Positions 41,098-49,137 of a stretch of 64,000 nt of DNA are shown piece by piece. Below the pieces are notes generated by a model, which did not search any database, had not been told where the DNA came from, and worked only from the letters and a program-made list of their open reading frames with translations. Source of the DNA: Rubrivivax sp. (GTDB taxonomy: Bacteria; Pseudomonadota; Gammaproteobacteria; Burkholderiales; Burkholderiaceae_C); assembly GCA_004210455.1 (NCBI GenBank), contig SEFA01000009.1, forward strand, positions 1 through 64,000, in the 5' to 3' direction. Every line of letters begins with the position of its first letter. Position 1 is the first letter of the stretch. The translations under genes and the position numbers were made by a program.

Positions 41098-42105
41098 ATG
41101 GATCAGGTCAAGGCGATGCGGGTCTTCACCCGCGTGATCGACGAAGGCAGCCTCGCCGGCGCCGCGCGGGCCATGGACCTGGCACCCGCCGTGGTCACGC
41201 GGCTGGTGGCGGATCTCGAGGAGCATCTCGGCGCGCGGCTGCTGAACCGCACGACGCGGCGACTGTCGCTGACGGACGTCGGCGAGGGCTACCTCGAACG
41301 CTGTCGCCGCATCCTCAGCGACATCGAGGAAGCCGAGGCGCTGGCCTCCGCGGCGACCAACGAGCCGCGCGGCACGCTGCGCGTCCTCATCCCGCCGGCC
41401 ATCGCGATCCATCAGCTGGCGCGACACATGGCGCGTTTCCACGCGCTGTACCCGCTGGTCAGCGTCGAGCTGGTCGCGCCGGGGCCCGTCGACACGCTCG
41501 ACGAGAGCTTCGACATCACCGTCATCTCCACCCGCAGTCCGCTGCAGGGCGACTTCATCGCCCGCAAGCTGGCCCGCACGGAGGTGATCCTGTGCGCGTC
41601 GCCCGAGTACCTGGGCCGGCGCGGCAAGCCGCAGCATCCGTCCGACCTCAAGCAGCACGACGTCATGCTGCCGCCCATCCATGAGCTGACCCGCGGCGTG
41701 ACCTTCGAGCGCTGCGGCGCCGATGGCCTCACCACCGAGAGCTTCTTCGCGATCCCCAGTCGGCCGGTGATGACGACCTCCTCGGTCGACACCAAGTACG
41801 CCTGCGCGCTGCACGGGCTGGGTGTGGCCGGGCTGCCGTCCTTCGTCGTCGGCGACGCGCTCATGGAGGGCGCGCTCGAACGCGTGCTGCCGCAGTGGCG
41901 CATCTACAGCTACGCGCTGTGGGCGGCGATGCCGACCCGCAAGTTCGTCCCGGCGCGCACCCGCGCGTTCATGGACTTCCTCGTCGAGATCTTCGGCGGG
42001 AAGGACGAGGATCCGTGGCTCACCGCCGCGGGGTGCCCGTCGTATCGGGCGGCGCAGGAGTTGCTGGCAGCGCAGGCGGCCAAGGCGGCCGCGGCCGGGG
42101 ATTGA
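41098..42105 (+). CDS. LysR-family transcriptional regulator
   Basis: Regulator of 335 residues. The N-terminal winged helix reads MDQVKAMRVFTRVIDEGSLA to LLNRTTRRLSLTDVGEGYLE, the canonical LTTR DNA-binding segment. The effector domain starts at about residue 90 (RGTLRVLIPPAIAIHQLARH) and is closest to the CrgA/PecT-like group of the family that has a YxxxLCASPEYL-type strand (here VILCASPEYLGRRGKP). The Ala/Lys tail is probably disordered. CGGAGGAG precedes the ATG. It is convergent with amgK, 6 bp apart. The target is not evident; no divergent gene is next to it. Confidence 0.9.
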   Translation: MDQVKAMRVFTRVIDEGSLAGAARAMDLAPAVVTRLVADLEEHLGARLLNRTTRRLSLTDVGEGYLERCRRILSDIEEAEALASAATNEPRGTLRVLIPPAIAIHQLARHMARFHALYPLVSVELVAPGPVDTLDESFDITVISTRSPLQGDFIARKLARTEVILCASPEYLGRRGKPQHPSDLKQHDVMLPPIHELTRGVTFERCGADGLTTESFFAIPSRPVMTTSSVDTKYACALHGLGVAGLPSFVVGDALMEGALERVLPQWRIYSYALWAAMPTRKFVPARTRAFMDFLVEIFGGKDEDPWLTAAGCPSYRAAQELLAAQAAKAAAAGD

Positions 42106-42111
42106 GGGCGC

Positions 42112-43263
42112 TCAGCGCAGGCTGAAGCCGACCTGCGTGTACTGCGGCTGCAGATCTTCGATCAGGCGCAGCAGCGGCGAGAGCTCGACGTAGCGCGTCG
42201 CCGTCTTCACGACGTAGGCGTAGAAGCGCGGCAGGTCCTCCGCGTAATGCGGCTTGCCGTCGCGGTGCTTGAGCCGGCAGAAGATGCCCATGATCTTCAG
42301 CTGCCGCTGCAGCACGGTCCATTCGAGACGGCGCCAGAACAGGCCGAAGTCCAGCGCCATCTCGTGCGGGTCCTCGCCGTTCGGGTCCAGTCCGAACAGG
42401 CCGGCGCGCTTCGCGCCTTCCCAGTAGCGCACCGCCCAGTCAAGCTCCTCGGCCTCTTCCCAGGAGATGAAGGCGTCGCGCAACAGCGACGCGATGTCGT
42501 AGGTGACCGGGCCCATCACCGCGTCCTGGAAATCGAGGATGCCGGGCGTGGCGAAGGCTGCGGCATCACCGCCCCCGGCGTTCCCCGCCGGGCAGACCAT
42601 CAGGTTGCGCGGCATGTAGTCGCGGTGCATCGGCACGCGCGGCTGCGCCAGGACGTTGGCCGACAGCAGCGCCACCGTCCGGTCCCAGTACCCCTGCTGC
42701 TTCTCGTCCCAGGTCTTGCCATGGTGGGCCTGGACGCACCAGTCGACGAAGATCTGCAGCTCGCGGCGCACGAAGGCGTCGTCGAACAGCGGCAGCGCGC
42801 CGTCGGCGCGGGCCGCCTCGCTGGTCTGCCAGCGCAGCAGCGCGGCGGTGGCGTCGCGCATCAGCAGCCGGGGCAGGGCCTCGTCGCCGTGGCGCTGGGC
42901 CTCCAGCAGCGCCGCGATGTAGGACCGGCGGCCCAGGTCCTCCATCAAGGCGAATCCGAGCCCGACGTCATGCGCGATCACGCGCGGCACGTGCAGGCCG
43001 CGGTCGGCCATCAGCGCGCCGACGCGCAGGAACGCGGCCAGCTGGTTGGGTGAGGCCGGGTCGTCCATAAGGATCAGCGTGCCGCCGTCCGTCGTCTCCA
43101 GGCGCAGGTAGCGCCGGAACCCCGCGTCGCTGCTGGCGACGGCGAGCGTGTCCAGCCGCAATCCGAGCGTCTCCACCAGCGGTGCGGTCCAGGCGTGGAA
43201 GCGATCGGCGCGGGCGGCGTCGGGCCAGAGCGGAATCGCGGCGTGCGGAGCAGGAGCGGTCAT
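42112..43263 (-). CDS. amgK: Amino-sugar 1-kinase AmgK (cell-wall recycling)
   Basis: Anomeric kinase that phosphorylates N-acetylmuramate/N-acetylglucosamine C1 in peptidoglycan recycling; aminoglycoside-phosphotransferase fold, 383 residues. Brenner-type catalytic loop: MHRDYMPRNLMV, followed by the magnesium motif ILDFQDAVMGPVTYDIASLL. It is divergent from lptD-surA, as in Pseudomonas and other proteobacteria where amgK is followed by murU. Here the downstream gene is a convergent LysR regulator and no murU is present in the window. The start at 43263 is chosen on homology; the frame is open to 43344, and no ribosome site is clear. Confidence 0.87.
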   Translation of the reverse strand: MTAPAPHAAIPLWPDAARADRFHAWTAPLVETLGLRLDTLAVASSDAGFRRYLRLETTDGGTLILMDDPASPNQLAAFLRVGALMADRGLHVPRVIAHDVGLGFALMEDLGRRSYIAALLEAQRHGDEALPRLLMRDATAALLRWQTSEAARADGALPLFDDAFVRRELQIFVDWCVQAHHGKTWDEKQQGYWDRTVALLSANVLAQPRVPMHRDYMPRNLMVCPAGNAGGGDAAAFATPGILDFQDAVMGPVTYDIASLLRDAFISWEEAEELDWAVRYWEGAKRAGLFGLDPNGEDPHEMALDFGLFWRRLEWTVLQRQLKIMGIFCRLKHRDGKPHYAEDLPRFYAYVVKTATRYVELSPLLRLIEDLQPQYTQVGFSLR

Positions 43264-43381
43264 CGGAAGCTGGGAGTCGCGAGCAGAGGCTCGGGCGAAG
43301 AAGCGAAAGGGCCGCTGCGCGAGCGGCCGCCAGGTCGGTGACAAGGCGCCGACGCGGTCCTGCCGGCGCGCGAGCCTCGTG

Positions 43382-43394
43382 GATAATGATTCTA
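43382..43394. promoter_or_regulatory. Overlapping divergent -10 elements of lptD and amgK
   Basis: GATAAT (43382-43387) on the plus strand and TAGAAT (43394-43389) on the minus strand lie back to back in the 199-bp gap, so the two promoters probably exclude each other. Assignments rest on sequence only. Confidence 0.4.
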
Positions 43395-43462
43395 CAAACC
43401 CCCGGGCAGCGCGGCGCGATCGACGCGCGGCCGCCTGACCTCTGCAAGACGCTGCCCGCCTG

Positions 43463-45886
43463 ATGCGCCCACCGGTTTCCCGTCCCCGTCCGATCTCGCT
43501 GGCCGCCGCGCTGGCGGTCGCGTTGCCCGCCTTCTCCTCATCGTCCGCTCAGGCGCAGGAGTCCGCAGGCCAGCCGCTGATCCTCAAGTCGGTCAAGCAG
43601 CTGCACCAGACCAAGCGCAAGGACGCCCGCCCCGCGCTGGCGCTGAGCGCCGACCGCATCACCAGCGAGATGGACCAGACCTCGACCGCGGAAGGCGACG
43701 TCCAGCTGCGCTACGGCGGCATGCTGCTGAGGTCCGACACGCTGCGCTACGACTATCCGCGGGATCTGGCCACCGCCGAGGGCGGGGTTGAACTGAGCCA
43801 GAACGGCGCCGTGCTGCGTGGCCCGAAGCTGGAGCTCTTCGTCGACAAATTCGAGGGCCAGCTCCAGAGTCCGACCTACTTCTTCGCCGCCACCGGCGGC
43901 AGCGGCAGCGCCAGGGCGATCCACTTCCTCGGCGACCAGCGCATGCGCGCCGACGAGGCGACCTACTCGACCTGCCCGGTGTCGGAAAAGGGCGAGCAGG
44001 ACGCGGCCGATGCCGCCAACGGCGGAAAGGACGGCAAGGGCAAGCGCGACTGGGAACTGGTCACCAGCAGCCTGAACCTGGACTTCGACGCCGGCGAGGG
44101 CGTGGCGAAGAACGCCGTGGTGCGATTCCTCGGCGTGCCCATCCTGGCGGCGCCGTCGCTGAGCTTCCCGCTCGGCGACCAGCCCAAGTCCGGCCTGCTG
44201 CCGCCCAACGTCAACATCGACAACCGCAGCGGCGTCGAGTACAGCCAACCCTTCTACTGGAGCATCGCGCCCAACCGCGACGCGACGATCACGCCCTTCG
44301 TGATGACGCGCCGGGGTCCCGGCGTCGACACGCAGTTCCGCTACCTGGAGCCGGGCCACCGCGGCCAGATCGACTACGCGCTGCTGCCGCACGACCGCGT
44401 CACCGGCATCTCTCGCTGGGACCTGCGGCTGAACGCCGACGGCGACGTGATGCCGAACTGGACCTACAACGTCCACACCGAGCGCGTCTCCGACGACGAC
44501 TACTGGAAGGACCTGCGCAGCCGCATGCTGACGCAGACGCCGCGCCTGCTGTCGACGGACCTGCGCACGCAGCGCGACTTCAGCTTCAACTGGGGCGAGA
44601 TGCAGACCTATGCGCGGGTGCAGAAGTGGCAGCCGCTGCAGGTCGCGCAGACGGAAGACCAGTTCGCCTCGCCCTACCAGCGTTCGCCGCAGATCGGCGT
44701 GCGGCTGCAGACCGGCGCCGATGAATCGGTGCTGGCCGGCTACCTGCCCACCGGCCGCCGCGCGCGACTGGAAGGCGGCCTGGAGCTCGAATACAACCGC
44801 TTCGACCTGCCCGGCGGCGCGCTGGGCTCGCAGACGCAGACGGGCGAGCGGGTCCACATGCTCGGCCACGTGAGCCTGCCCTTCAGCGGCGCGGCCTGGT
44901 GGCTGATCCCGAAGATGTCGATCAACGCGGCGAGCTACCACCTCGACCAGGCGATCGACGTCACCGGCCGCCGCTCGATCGACCGCACCATCCCGACCTT
45001 CAGCGTCGACCACGGCTGGATCCTGGAGCGCAACACCTCGCTCTTCGGCAATGCGATGCGCCAGACGCTGGAGCCGCGCCTGCTGTACGTCAACACGCCG
45101 TACCGCGACCAGAGCGCGATGCCCAACTTCGACGCGGCGCCGCGGGACTACAACTTCGATTCGGTCTTCGCGGAGAACCAGTTCTCCGGCGTCGACCGCG
45201 TCAACGACGCCAACATGCTGGCCTTCGGCGCGACCACGCGCTGGATCGAGGACGAGCGCGGCGAGGAACAGCTGCGCCTGGGCATGGTCCAGCGCTACCT
45301 GTTCCGCAACCAGCAGATCACGCCCGACGGCACGCCGCAGACGCACCGCCTGTCCGACGTGGTGCTGCTGGCTTCCGCGCACTTGAACCAGGCCTGGTGG
45401 ACGGACAGCACCCTGCAATTGAATTCCGCCGACGGCAAGGTCGAACGGACCGTGCTGCGCCTGCGGTATTCCCCGGGTCCGTTCCGGACCGTCAGCGCGT
45501 CCTACCGCCTCGCCCGCGGGCAGAGCGAGCAGGTCGAGTTCGCCTGGCAATGGCCGCTGTTCGGGCCGGATCGCAAGTCGATTTCCGGCGGCGCGGGCTG
45601 CGCCGGCGCCTGGTACGGCGCGGGCCGCCTGCAGTACTCGATGCGCGACAAGCGCTTCACCGATTCCGTGATCGGCGCCGAGTACGACTCGGGCTGCTGG
45701 ATCCTGCGCATCGGCGCGGAACGCCAGGCCACCGGCCGCGCGGAAACCAACACCCGACTGATCCTCCAGCTGGAACTGGTCGGCCTGTCGCCGCTCGGTT
45801 CCAATGCCCTGAAGGTGTTGAGAGACAATATTCCGGGTTACCGTTCGCTGAGCTCCGAGCGCTCGGCTTTTGGCACATATGACTGA
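43463..45886 (+). CDS. lptD: LPS-assembly protein LptD
   Basis: Outer-membrane barrel that inserts lipopolysaccharide in the outer leaflet together with LptE (encoded at 61174-61701 in this window). 807 residues (E. coli 784). Signal peptide SLAAALAVALPAFSSSSAQA, then the periplasmic OstA/jelly-roll domain (LSADRITSEMDQTSTAEGDV, then DTLRYDYPRDLATAEGGV), then the barrel (about 230-800). Cysteines in TYSTCPVSE and near the C-terminus in GGAGCAGAWYG and YDSGCWILR are the candidates for the inter-domain disulfides. surA starts inside its 3' end, so lptD, surA and rsmA form one operon. Confidence 0.96.
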   Translation: MRPPVSRPRPISLAAALAVALPAFSSSSAQAQESAGQPLILKSVKQLHQTKRKDARPALALSADRITSEMDQTSTAEGDVQLRYGGMLLRSDTLRYDYPRDLATAEGGVELSQNGAVLRGPKLELFVDKFEGQLQSPTYFFAATGGSGSARAIHFLGDQRMRADEATYSTCPVSEKGEQDAADAANGGKDGKGKRDWELVTSSLNLDFDAGEGVAKNAVVRFLGVPILAAPSLSFPLGDQPKSGLLPPNVNIDNRSGVEYSQPFYWSIAPNRDATITPFVMTRRGPGVDTQFRYLEPGHRGQIDYALLPHDRVTGISRWDLRLNADGDVMPNWTYNVHTERVSDDDYWKDLRSRMLTQTPRLLSTDLRTQRDFSFNWGEMQTYARVQKWQPLQVAQTEDQFASPYQRSPQIGVRLQTGADESVLAGYLPTGRRARLEGGLELEYNRFDLPGGALGSQTQTGERVHMLGHVSLPFSGAAWWLIPKMSINAASYHLDQAIDVTGRRSIDRTIPTFSVDHGWILERNTSLFGNAMRQTLEPRLLYVNTPYRDQSAMPNFDAAPRDYNFDSVFAENQFSGVDRVNDANMLAFGATTRWIEDERGEEQLRLGMVQRYLFRNQQITPDGTPQTHRLSDVVLLASAHLNQAWWTDSTLQLNSADGKVERTVLRLRYSPGPFRTVSASYRLARGQSEQVEFAWQWPLFGPDRKSISGGAGCAGAWYGAGRLQYSMRDKRFTDSVIGAEYDSGCWILRIGAERQATGRAETNTRLILQLELVGLSPLGSNALKVLRDNIPGYRSLSSERSAFGTYD

Positions 45887-47315
45887 ACTGCGTTCGATGC
45901 GACATCTCAAGCCGGTGGCGGCCACCCTCCTGTCCCTGACCGCCGCCCTGGCCGGCTCGGCATCCCTGGCGCAGACAACGCCCGCTCCAAGCGCCGCAGC
46001 CGCAGCCGCTGCTGCCGCTGCCTCCGCGCCTGCCGCGGCGGCCTCGACGCCCGCGGTCAACCGTCCGGTCGTCGAACAGCGGCAGCTGAAGCCGGGCGAC
46101 TACATCGCGGTGATCGTCAACACCGACATCGTGGCGGCGTCCGAAGTCATCCAGCGCACCGAGCGCATGCGCGAGGAAGCGCGTCAGCGCGGTCAGACCG
46201 TCACCAACGAACTGCTGCACAAGCAGGCGGTGGACAGCCTGGTCGACGAGCGTGTCGTCGTCACGTATGCCCGTGAGAACGGTCCGCGCGTGGACGAGCC
46301 GGAACTGGATCGCGTCGTCGGCAACGTCGCCACGCAGAACAAGCTGACGATGCCCGAGCTGCGCCAGCGTCTGGCCGCCGAAGGCATCGACTTCAAGCGT
46401 TTCCGCGAGAACCTGCGCGACCAGATGCTGAGCGAACGCGTCCGGGAGCGCGAGGTGCAGGGGCGCATCCGCATCACGGATGGCGACATCGACAAGTACC
46501 TGGACGAGCGTCAGGCGGCGATGCAGGGCCGCGCGCAACTGAACATCGCGCAGATCCTGGTGCCGGTGCCCGAAGGCTCGAACCCGGCCGTGGTGGCCGA
46601 GCGCAAGGCGCGGGCCGAGGCCGCGCTGGCCCGCATCAAGGCGGGCGAAGACTTCGCCAAGGTCGCCCGCGAGGTGTCGGAAGACGCGAACAAGAACCGC
46701 GGCGGCGAGATCGGCCTGCGCGCCGCGGACAAGCTGCCCGATGTCTTCGTCGACGCGGTCAAGGACCTGAAGGACGGCGAGGTGAGGTCCGAGCCGCTGC
46801 GCTCCGAAGCCGGTTTCCATGTGCTGAAGCTGGTCGAGCGCCAGTCCGGCAAGGCGTCGATCAACGTCGTCGTCCAGACCCACGCGCGCCACATCCTGCT
46901 GCGTCCGTCCGAGCAGCTGAGCCCCGAGCAGGCAACGCGCCGCCTGGTGGAATTCAAGCGCGCGATCGAATCCAAGCGCGCCACCTTCGAGCAACTGGCG
47001 CGCGCCAACTCGGAAGACGGCAGCGCGCAGGAAGGCGGCGACCTCGGCTGGGTCTCGCCGGGCGGCTTCGTGCCCGAGTTCGAGCAGGCCATGGACACGT
47101 TGCCGATCAACGGCATCTCGGACCCGGTGCCCTCGCGTTTCGGCATCCACCTGATCCAGGTGATGGAACGCCGCGACGTGGTGCTCGACATGAAGCAGCT
47201 GCGCGAGCAGGCCCGCAATGCGCTGCGCGAGCGCAAGTACGAAGACGCCTACAACGACTGGATGAAGGAAATGCGCGCCCGCGCCTTCATCGAGACGCGC
47301 GAGTGGCTGGACTGA
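45879..47315 (+). CDS. surA: Periplasmic chaperone/peptidyl-prolyl isomerase SurA
   Basis: Chaperone that escorts outer-membrane proteins (including LptD) across the periplasm. 478 residues from ATG 45879, which overlaps the lptD stop; MRHLKPVAATL at 45897 is an alternative. Signal peptide cuts near SASLAQ; an Ala-rich linker (PSAAAAAAAAAAS) follows, unusual in length. Then the SurA N-domain (YIAVIVNTDIVAASEV to ITDGDIDKYL), a first parvulin domain (LNIAQILVPVPEGS to GFHVLKLVER) and a second (ARHILLRPSEQLSPEQ to FGIHLIQVMERR), and the C-terminal helix. Operon with lptD and rsmA. Confidence 0.95.
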   Translation: MTELRSMRHLKPVAATLLSLTAALAGSASLAQTTPAPSAAAAAAAAAASAPAAAASTPAVNRPVVEQRQLKPGDYIAVIVNTDIVAASEVIQRTERMREEARQRGQTVTNELLHKQAVDSLVDERVVVTYARENGPRVDEPELDRVVGNVATQNKLTMPELRQRLAAEGIDFKRFRENLRDQMLSERVREREVQGRIRITDGDIDKYLDERQAAMQGRAQLNIAQILVPVPEGSNPAVVAERKARAEAALARIKAGEDFAKVAREVSEDANKNRGGEIGLRAADKLPDVFVDAVKDLKDGEVRSEPLRSEAGFHVLKLVERQSGKASINVVVQTHARHILLRPSEQLSPEQATRRLVEFKRAIESKRATFEQLARANSEDGSAQEGGDLGWVSPGGFVPEFEQAMDTLPINGISDPVPSRFGIHLIQVMERRDVVLDMKQLREQARNALRERKYEDAYNDWMKEMRARAFIETREWLD

Positions 47316-47333
47316 CCGGCCGGGGCTGACTTC

Positions 47334-48107
47334 ATGGGACATGTCGCGCGCAAGCGCTTCGGCCAGCACTTCCTGACCGACAAGGCCATCATCGACGGCA
47401 TCGTCGACGCGATCGCGCCGGGCGAAGATCAATCGATGGTCGAGATCGGCCCGGGCCTGGGCGCGATGACGCTGCCGCTGCTGCAGCGCCTGCCGGCGTC
47501 CAGCCGGCCGCTGACCGTCATCGAGCTCGATCGCGACCTCGCCGCCCGCATGCGCAAGCGCGGCGACGTGACCGTCATCGAGTCCGACGTGCTCAAGGTC
47601 GACTTCGCCGCGCTGGCCGCGGAGCGCGGGCGCAAGCTGAAGGTCGTCGGCAACCTGCCGTACAACATCTCCTCGCCGATCCTGTTCCATCTGCTGGGCT
47701 TCGTGGACCACGTCGTCGACCAGACCTTCATGCTGCAGAAGGAGGTCGTCGACCGCATGGCCGCCGGCCCGGGCACCAAGGACTTTGGCCGGTTGAGCGT
47801 CATGCTGCAGTGGCGCTACGACGTCGAAGCGCTGTTCGACGTGCCGCCGGAAGCCTTCGATCCGCCACCGCGGGTGGATTCGGCGATCGTGCGCATGGTG
47901 CCGCTGTCGGCGCCGGCCAGGATCGACGAGGCGCTGCTGAGCGAGCTGGTCGCCTCGGCGTTCTCGCAGCGTCGCAAGCTGCTGCGGCATTCGCTCGGCA
48001 AATGGCTGGACGCCCGCGGCTTCCAGGGCGAATTCGATCTGCAGCGTCGCGCCGAGGAAGTGCCGGTCGACGAATTCGTCGCGCTGGCGTTGGCGGTCCA
48101 GGGCTGA
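47334..48107 (+). CDS. rsmA: 16S rRNA dimethyladenosine transferase RsmA (KsgA)
   Basis: Methylates the two adjacent adenines in the terminal loop of 16S rRNA during 30S maturation. 257 residues (E. coli 273). N-terminus [12 protein letters not shown] is the family hallmark, SAM motif I is [15 protein letters not shown], and the catalytic motif IV is [15 protein letters not shown]. The last gene of the lptD-surA-rsmA operon, 18 bp after surA and closed by a strong hairpin eight bases past its stop. Confidence 0.96.
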   Translation: MGHVARKRFGQHFLTDKAIIDGIVDAIAPGEDQSMVEIGPGLGAMTLPLLQRLPASSRPLTVIELDRDLAARMRKRGDVTVIESDVLKVDFAALAAERGRKLKVVGNLPYNISSPILFHLLGFVDHVVDQTFMLQKEVVDRMAAGPGTKDFGRLSVMLQWRYDVEALFDVPPEAFDPPPRVDSAIVRMVPLSAPARIDEALLSELVASAFSQRRKLLRHSLGKWLDARGFQGEFDLQRRAEEVPVDEFVALALAVQG

Positions 48108-48114
48108 GCCAAAC

Positions 48115-48145
48115 AAAAAGGCCTTCCGTCGCCGGAAGGCCTTTT
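48115..48145. terminator. Bidirectional intrinsic terminator after rsmA
   Basis: 13-bp perfect stem (AAAAGGCCTTCCG and its complement) with loop TCGC, T-run on both strands. Ends the lptD-surA-rsmA operon and the convergent barstar-side transcript. Confidence 0.92.
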
Positions 48146-48181
48146 GCATCGGACCCGAAGGTTCAGTCGTTCGTCAACGGA

Positions 48182-48345
48182 TCACGCGGCGCTGAGCCAC
48201 ATGGACGTGTCGAAGGCGCTGCACATCATCGGCATGTTCATGCCGAAGTTCGGATTCGGATTCGCCTTGGTGCTCTTGAGCACCGGCTTCGCCTCGGGGG
48301 CCACTTCGGTCGCCCGCTCCCAGGAACCTTGTTCTTGAGAGCGGG
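48182..48345 (-). pseudogene. Probable 3' remnant of a gene, unidentified
   Basis: An open minus-strand stretch of about 50 codons directly after the barstar stop ends in TGA at 48182. From about codon 8 its third positions are almost all G or C (the codon habit of genuine genes here), unlike the barstar gene beside it, and it reads like a protein C-terminus (PEAKPVLKSTKANPNPNFGM, then NMPMMCSAFDTSMWLSAA). There is no ribosome site or plausible start, so I read it as the tail of a gene whose 5' part was lost or replaced when the barstar segment arrived. I cannot name the family. Confidence 0.35.
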
Positions 48346-48741
48346 CTACTGAAAAGAATAGAAGCACCGGAATGAGACTTTCCGCTCGGCCCAGAAATCG
48401 GCCGCCTCGCGGAAGACATCGAGCAACTGCTCACGCGCCTCACGATCGAATTTCGCATGGTCCGGCAACTGGTCCAGCACCACGACGAAACCCGGTTGCG
48501 TGCCCGACTTGTTGACCAGGTTGGTCATGCAGTCGTACAGCGCTTCCATGTTCTTGCCGAAGTGGGCCGGGAACAGGAAATTGCTGGCAATCAATTCCAG
48601 CACGTCCTGTTTGGTCTCCGCTGGAGACAGGTCGGCGTACAGGAAGTGTTGGCCGGCGTCCTGCGCGGCCTGCATCAAGTCCTCGACCCGGTAGGCTCTG
48701 ATCGCCTGCACGATGTTGGGACGGACTGTCTGCAAAAGCAT
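48346..48741 (-). CDS. Barstar-family ribonuclease inhibitor, orphan
   Basis: Barnase-inhibitor-like protein of 131 residues. The barstar signature is clear: FPAHFGKNMEALYDCMTNLV (helix 2 region that binds the RNase active site), preceded by FLYADLSPAETKQDVLELIA and followed by GFVVVLDQL and DVFREAADFWAERKV. AGGAGG nine bases before the ATG at 48741 sets the start. No barnase-type RNase gene is adjacent, so it is an orphan immunity gene. By eye it has lower GC than the rsmA and maeB blocks, which suggests acquisition by transfer. Confidence 0.82.
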   Translation of the reverse strand: MLLQTVRPNIVQAIRAYRVEDLMQAAQDAGQHFLYADLSPAETKQDVLELIASNFLFPAHFGKNMEALYDCMTNLVNKSGTQPGFVVVLDQLPDHAKFDREAREQLLDVFREAADFWAERKVSFRCFYSFQ

Positions 48742-49137
48742 TGTCGCGTTCCTCCTAGATGGGGTTCCGAGTTCATGTCCAACCGTGCCCGCCGCCCCGG
48801 ACAGAACCCGCTGGGGAGCCTGCAATCGTCGGTGGCGTGGGGGTGGTCAGAGAGGGTTAACCCTGAACTCTGAAACCGAGATGGTACAGAAACGGGCCCG
48901 AATGCTCAAGCCAGGGGGGACCAGAATGCCCTAAAAAGCGGCATTGTGAGCGTGCGCACACATACGCCGGAGGCTCTGCGGATCATGGCCGTCATCCCAC
49001 AGAAATTCACTGGTGAGCCGCTACAAACTTTTTCTATAGGCCGGGGCGCAGGTCGGGTTTAAGGGCCTTCCGGCCCTTCTTCGGAGGGGCTCGGAAGGTC
49101 CTGAACCGAATATTCTTCGGTCCTCCGACGAGGCCGG
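48742..49137. other. 396-bp intergenic region between barstar and maeB
   Basis: No coding frame looks real. The left part must hold the barstar promoter and contains the palindrome GGGTTAACCC (48854-48863). The right part, just after the maeB stop, has two hairpins: AAGGGCC/GGCCCTT (49061-49078) and ACCGAA/TTCGGT (49105-49121), inside longer flanking arms TCGGAGG (49081) and CCTCCGA (49122-49128); these probably end maeB transcription. The segment is A/T-richer than the genes around it. Confidence 0.5.

Noticed and set aside
43538-46060. 840-codon minus-strand frame opposite lptD
   Set aside because: An antisense shadow; lptD is unambiguous on the plus strand.
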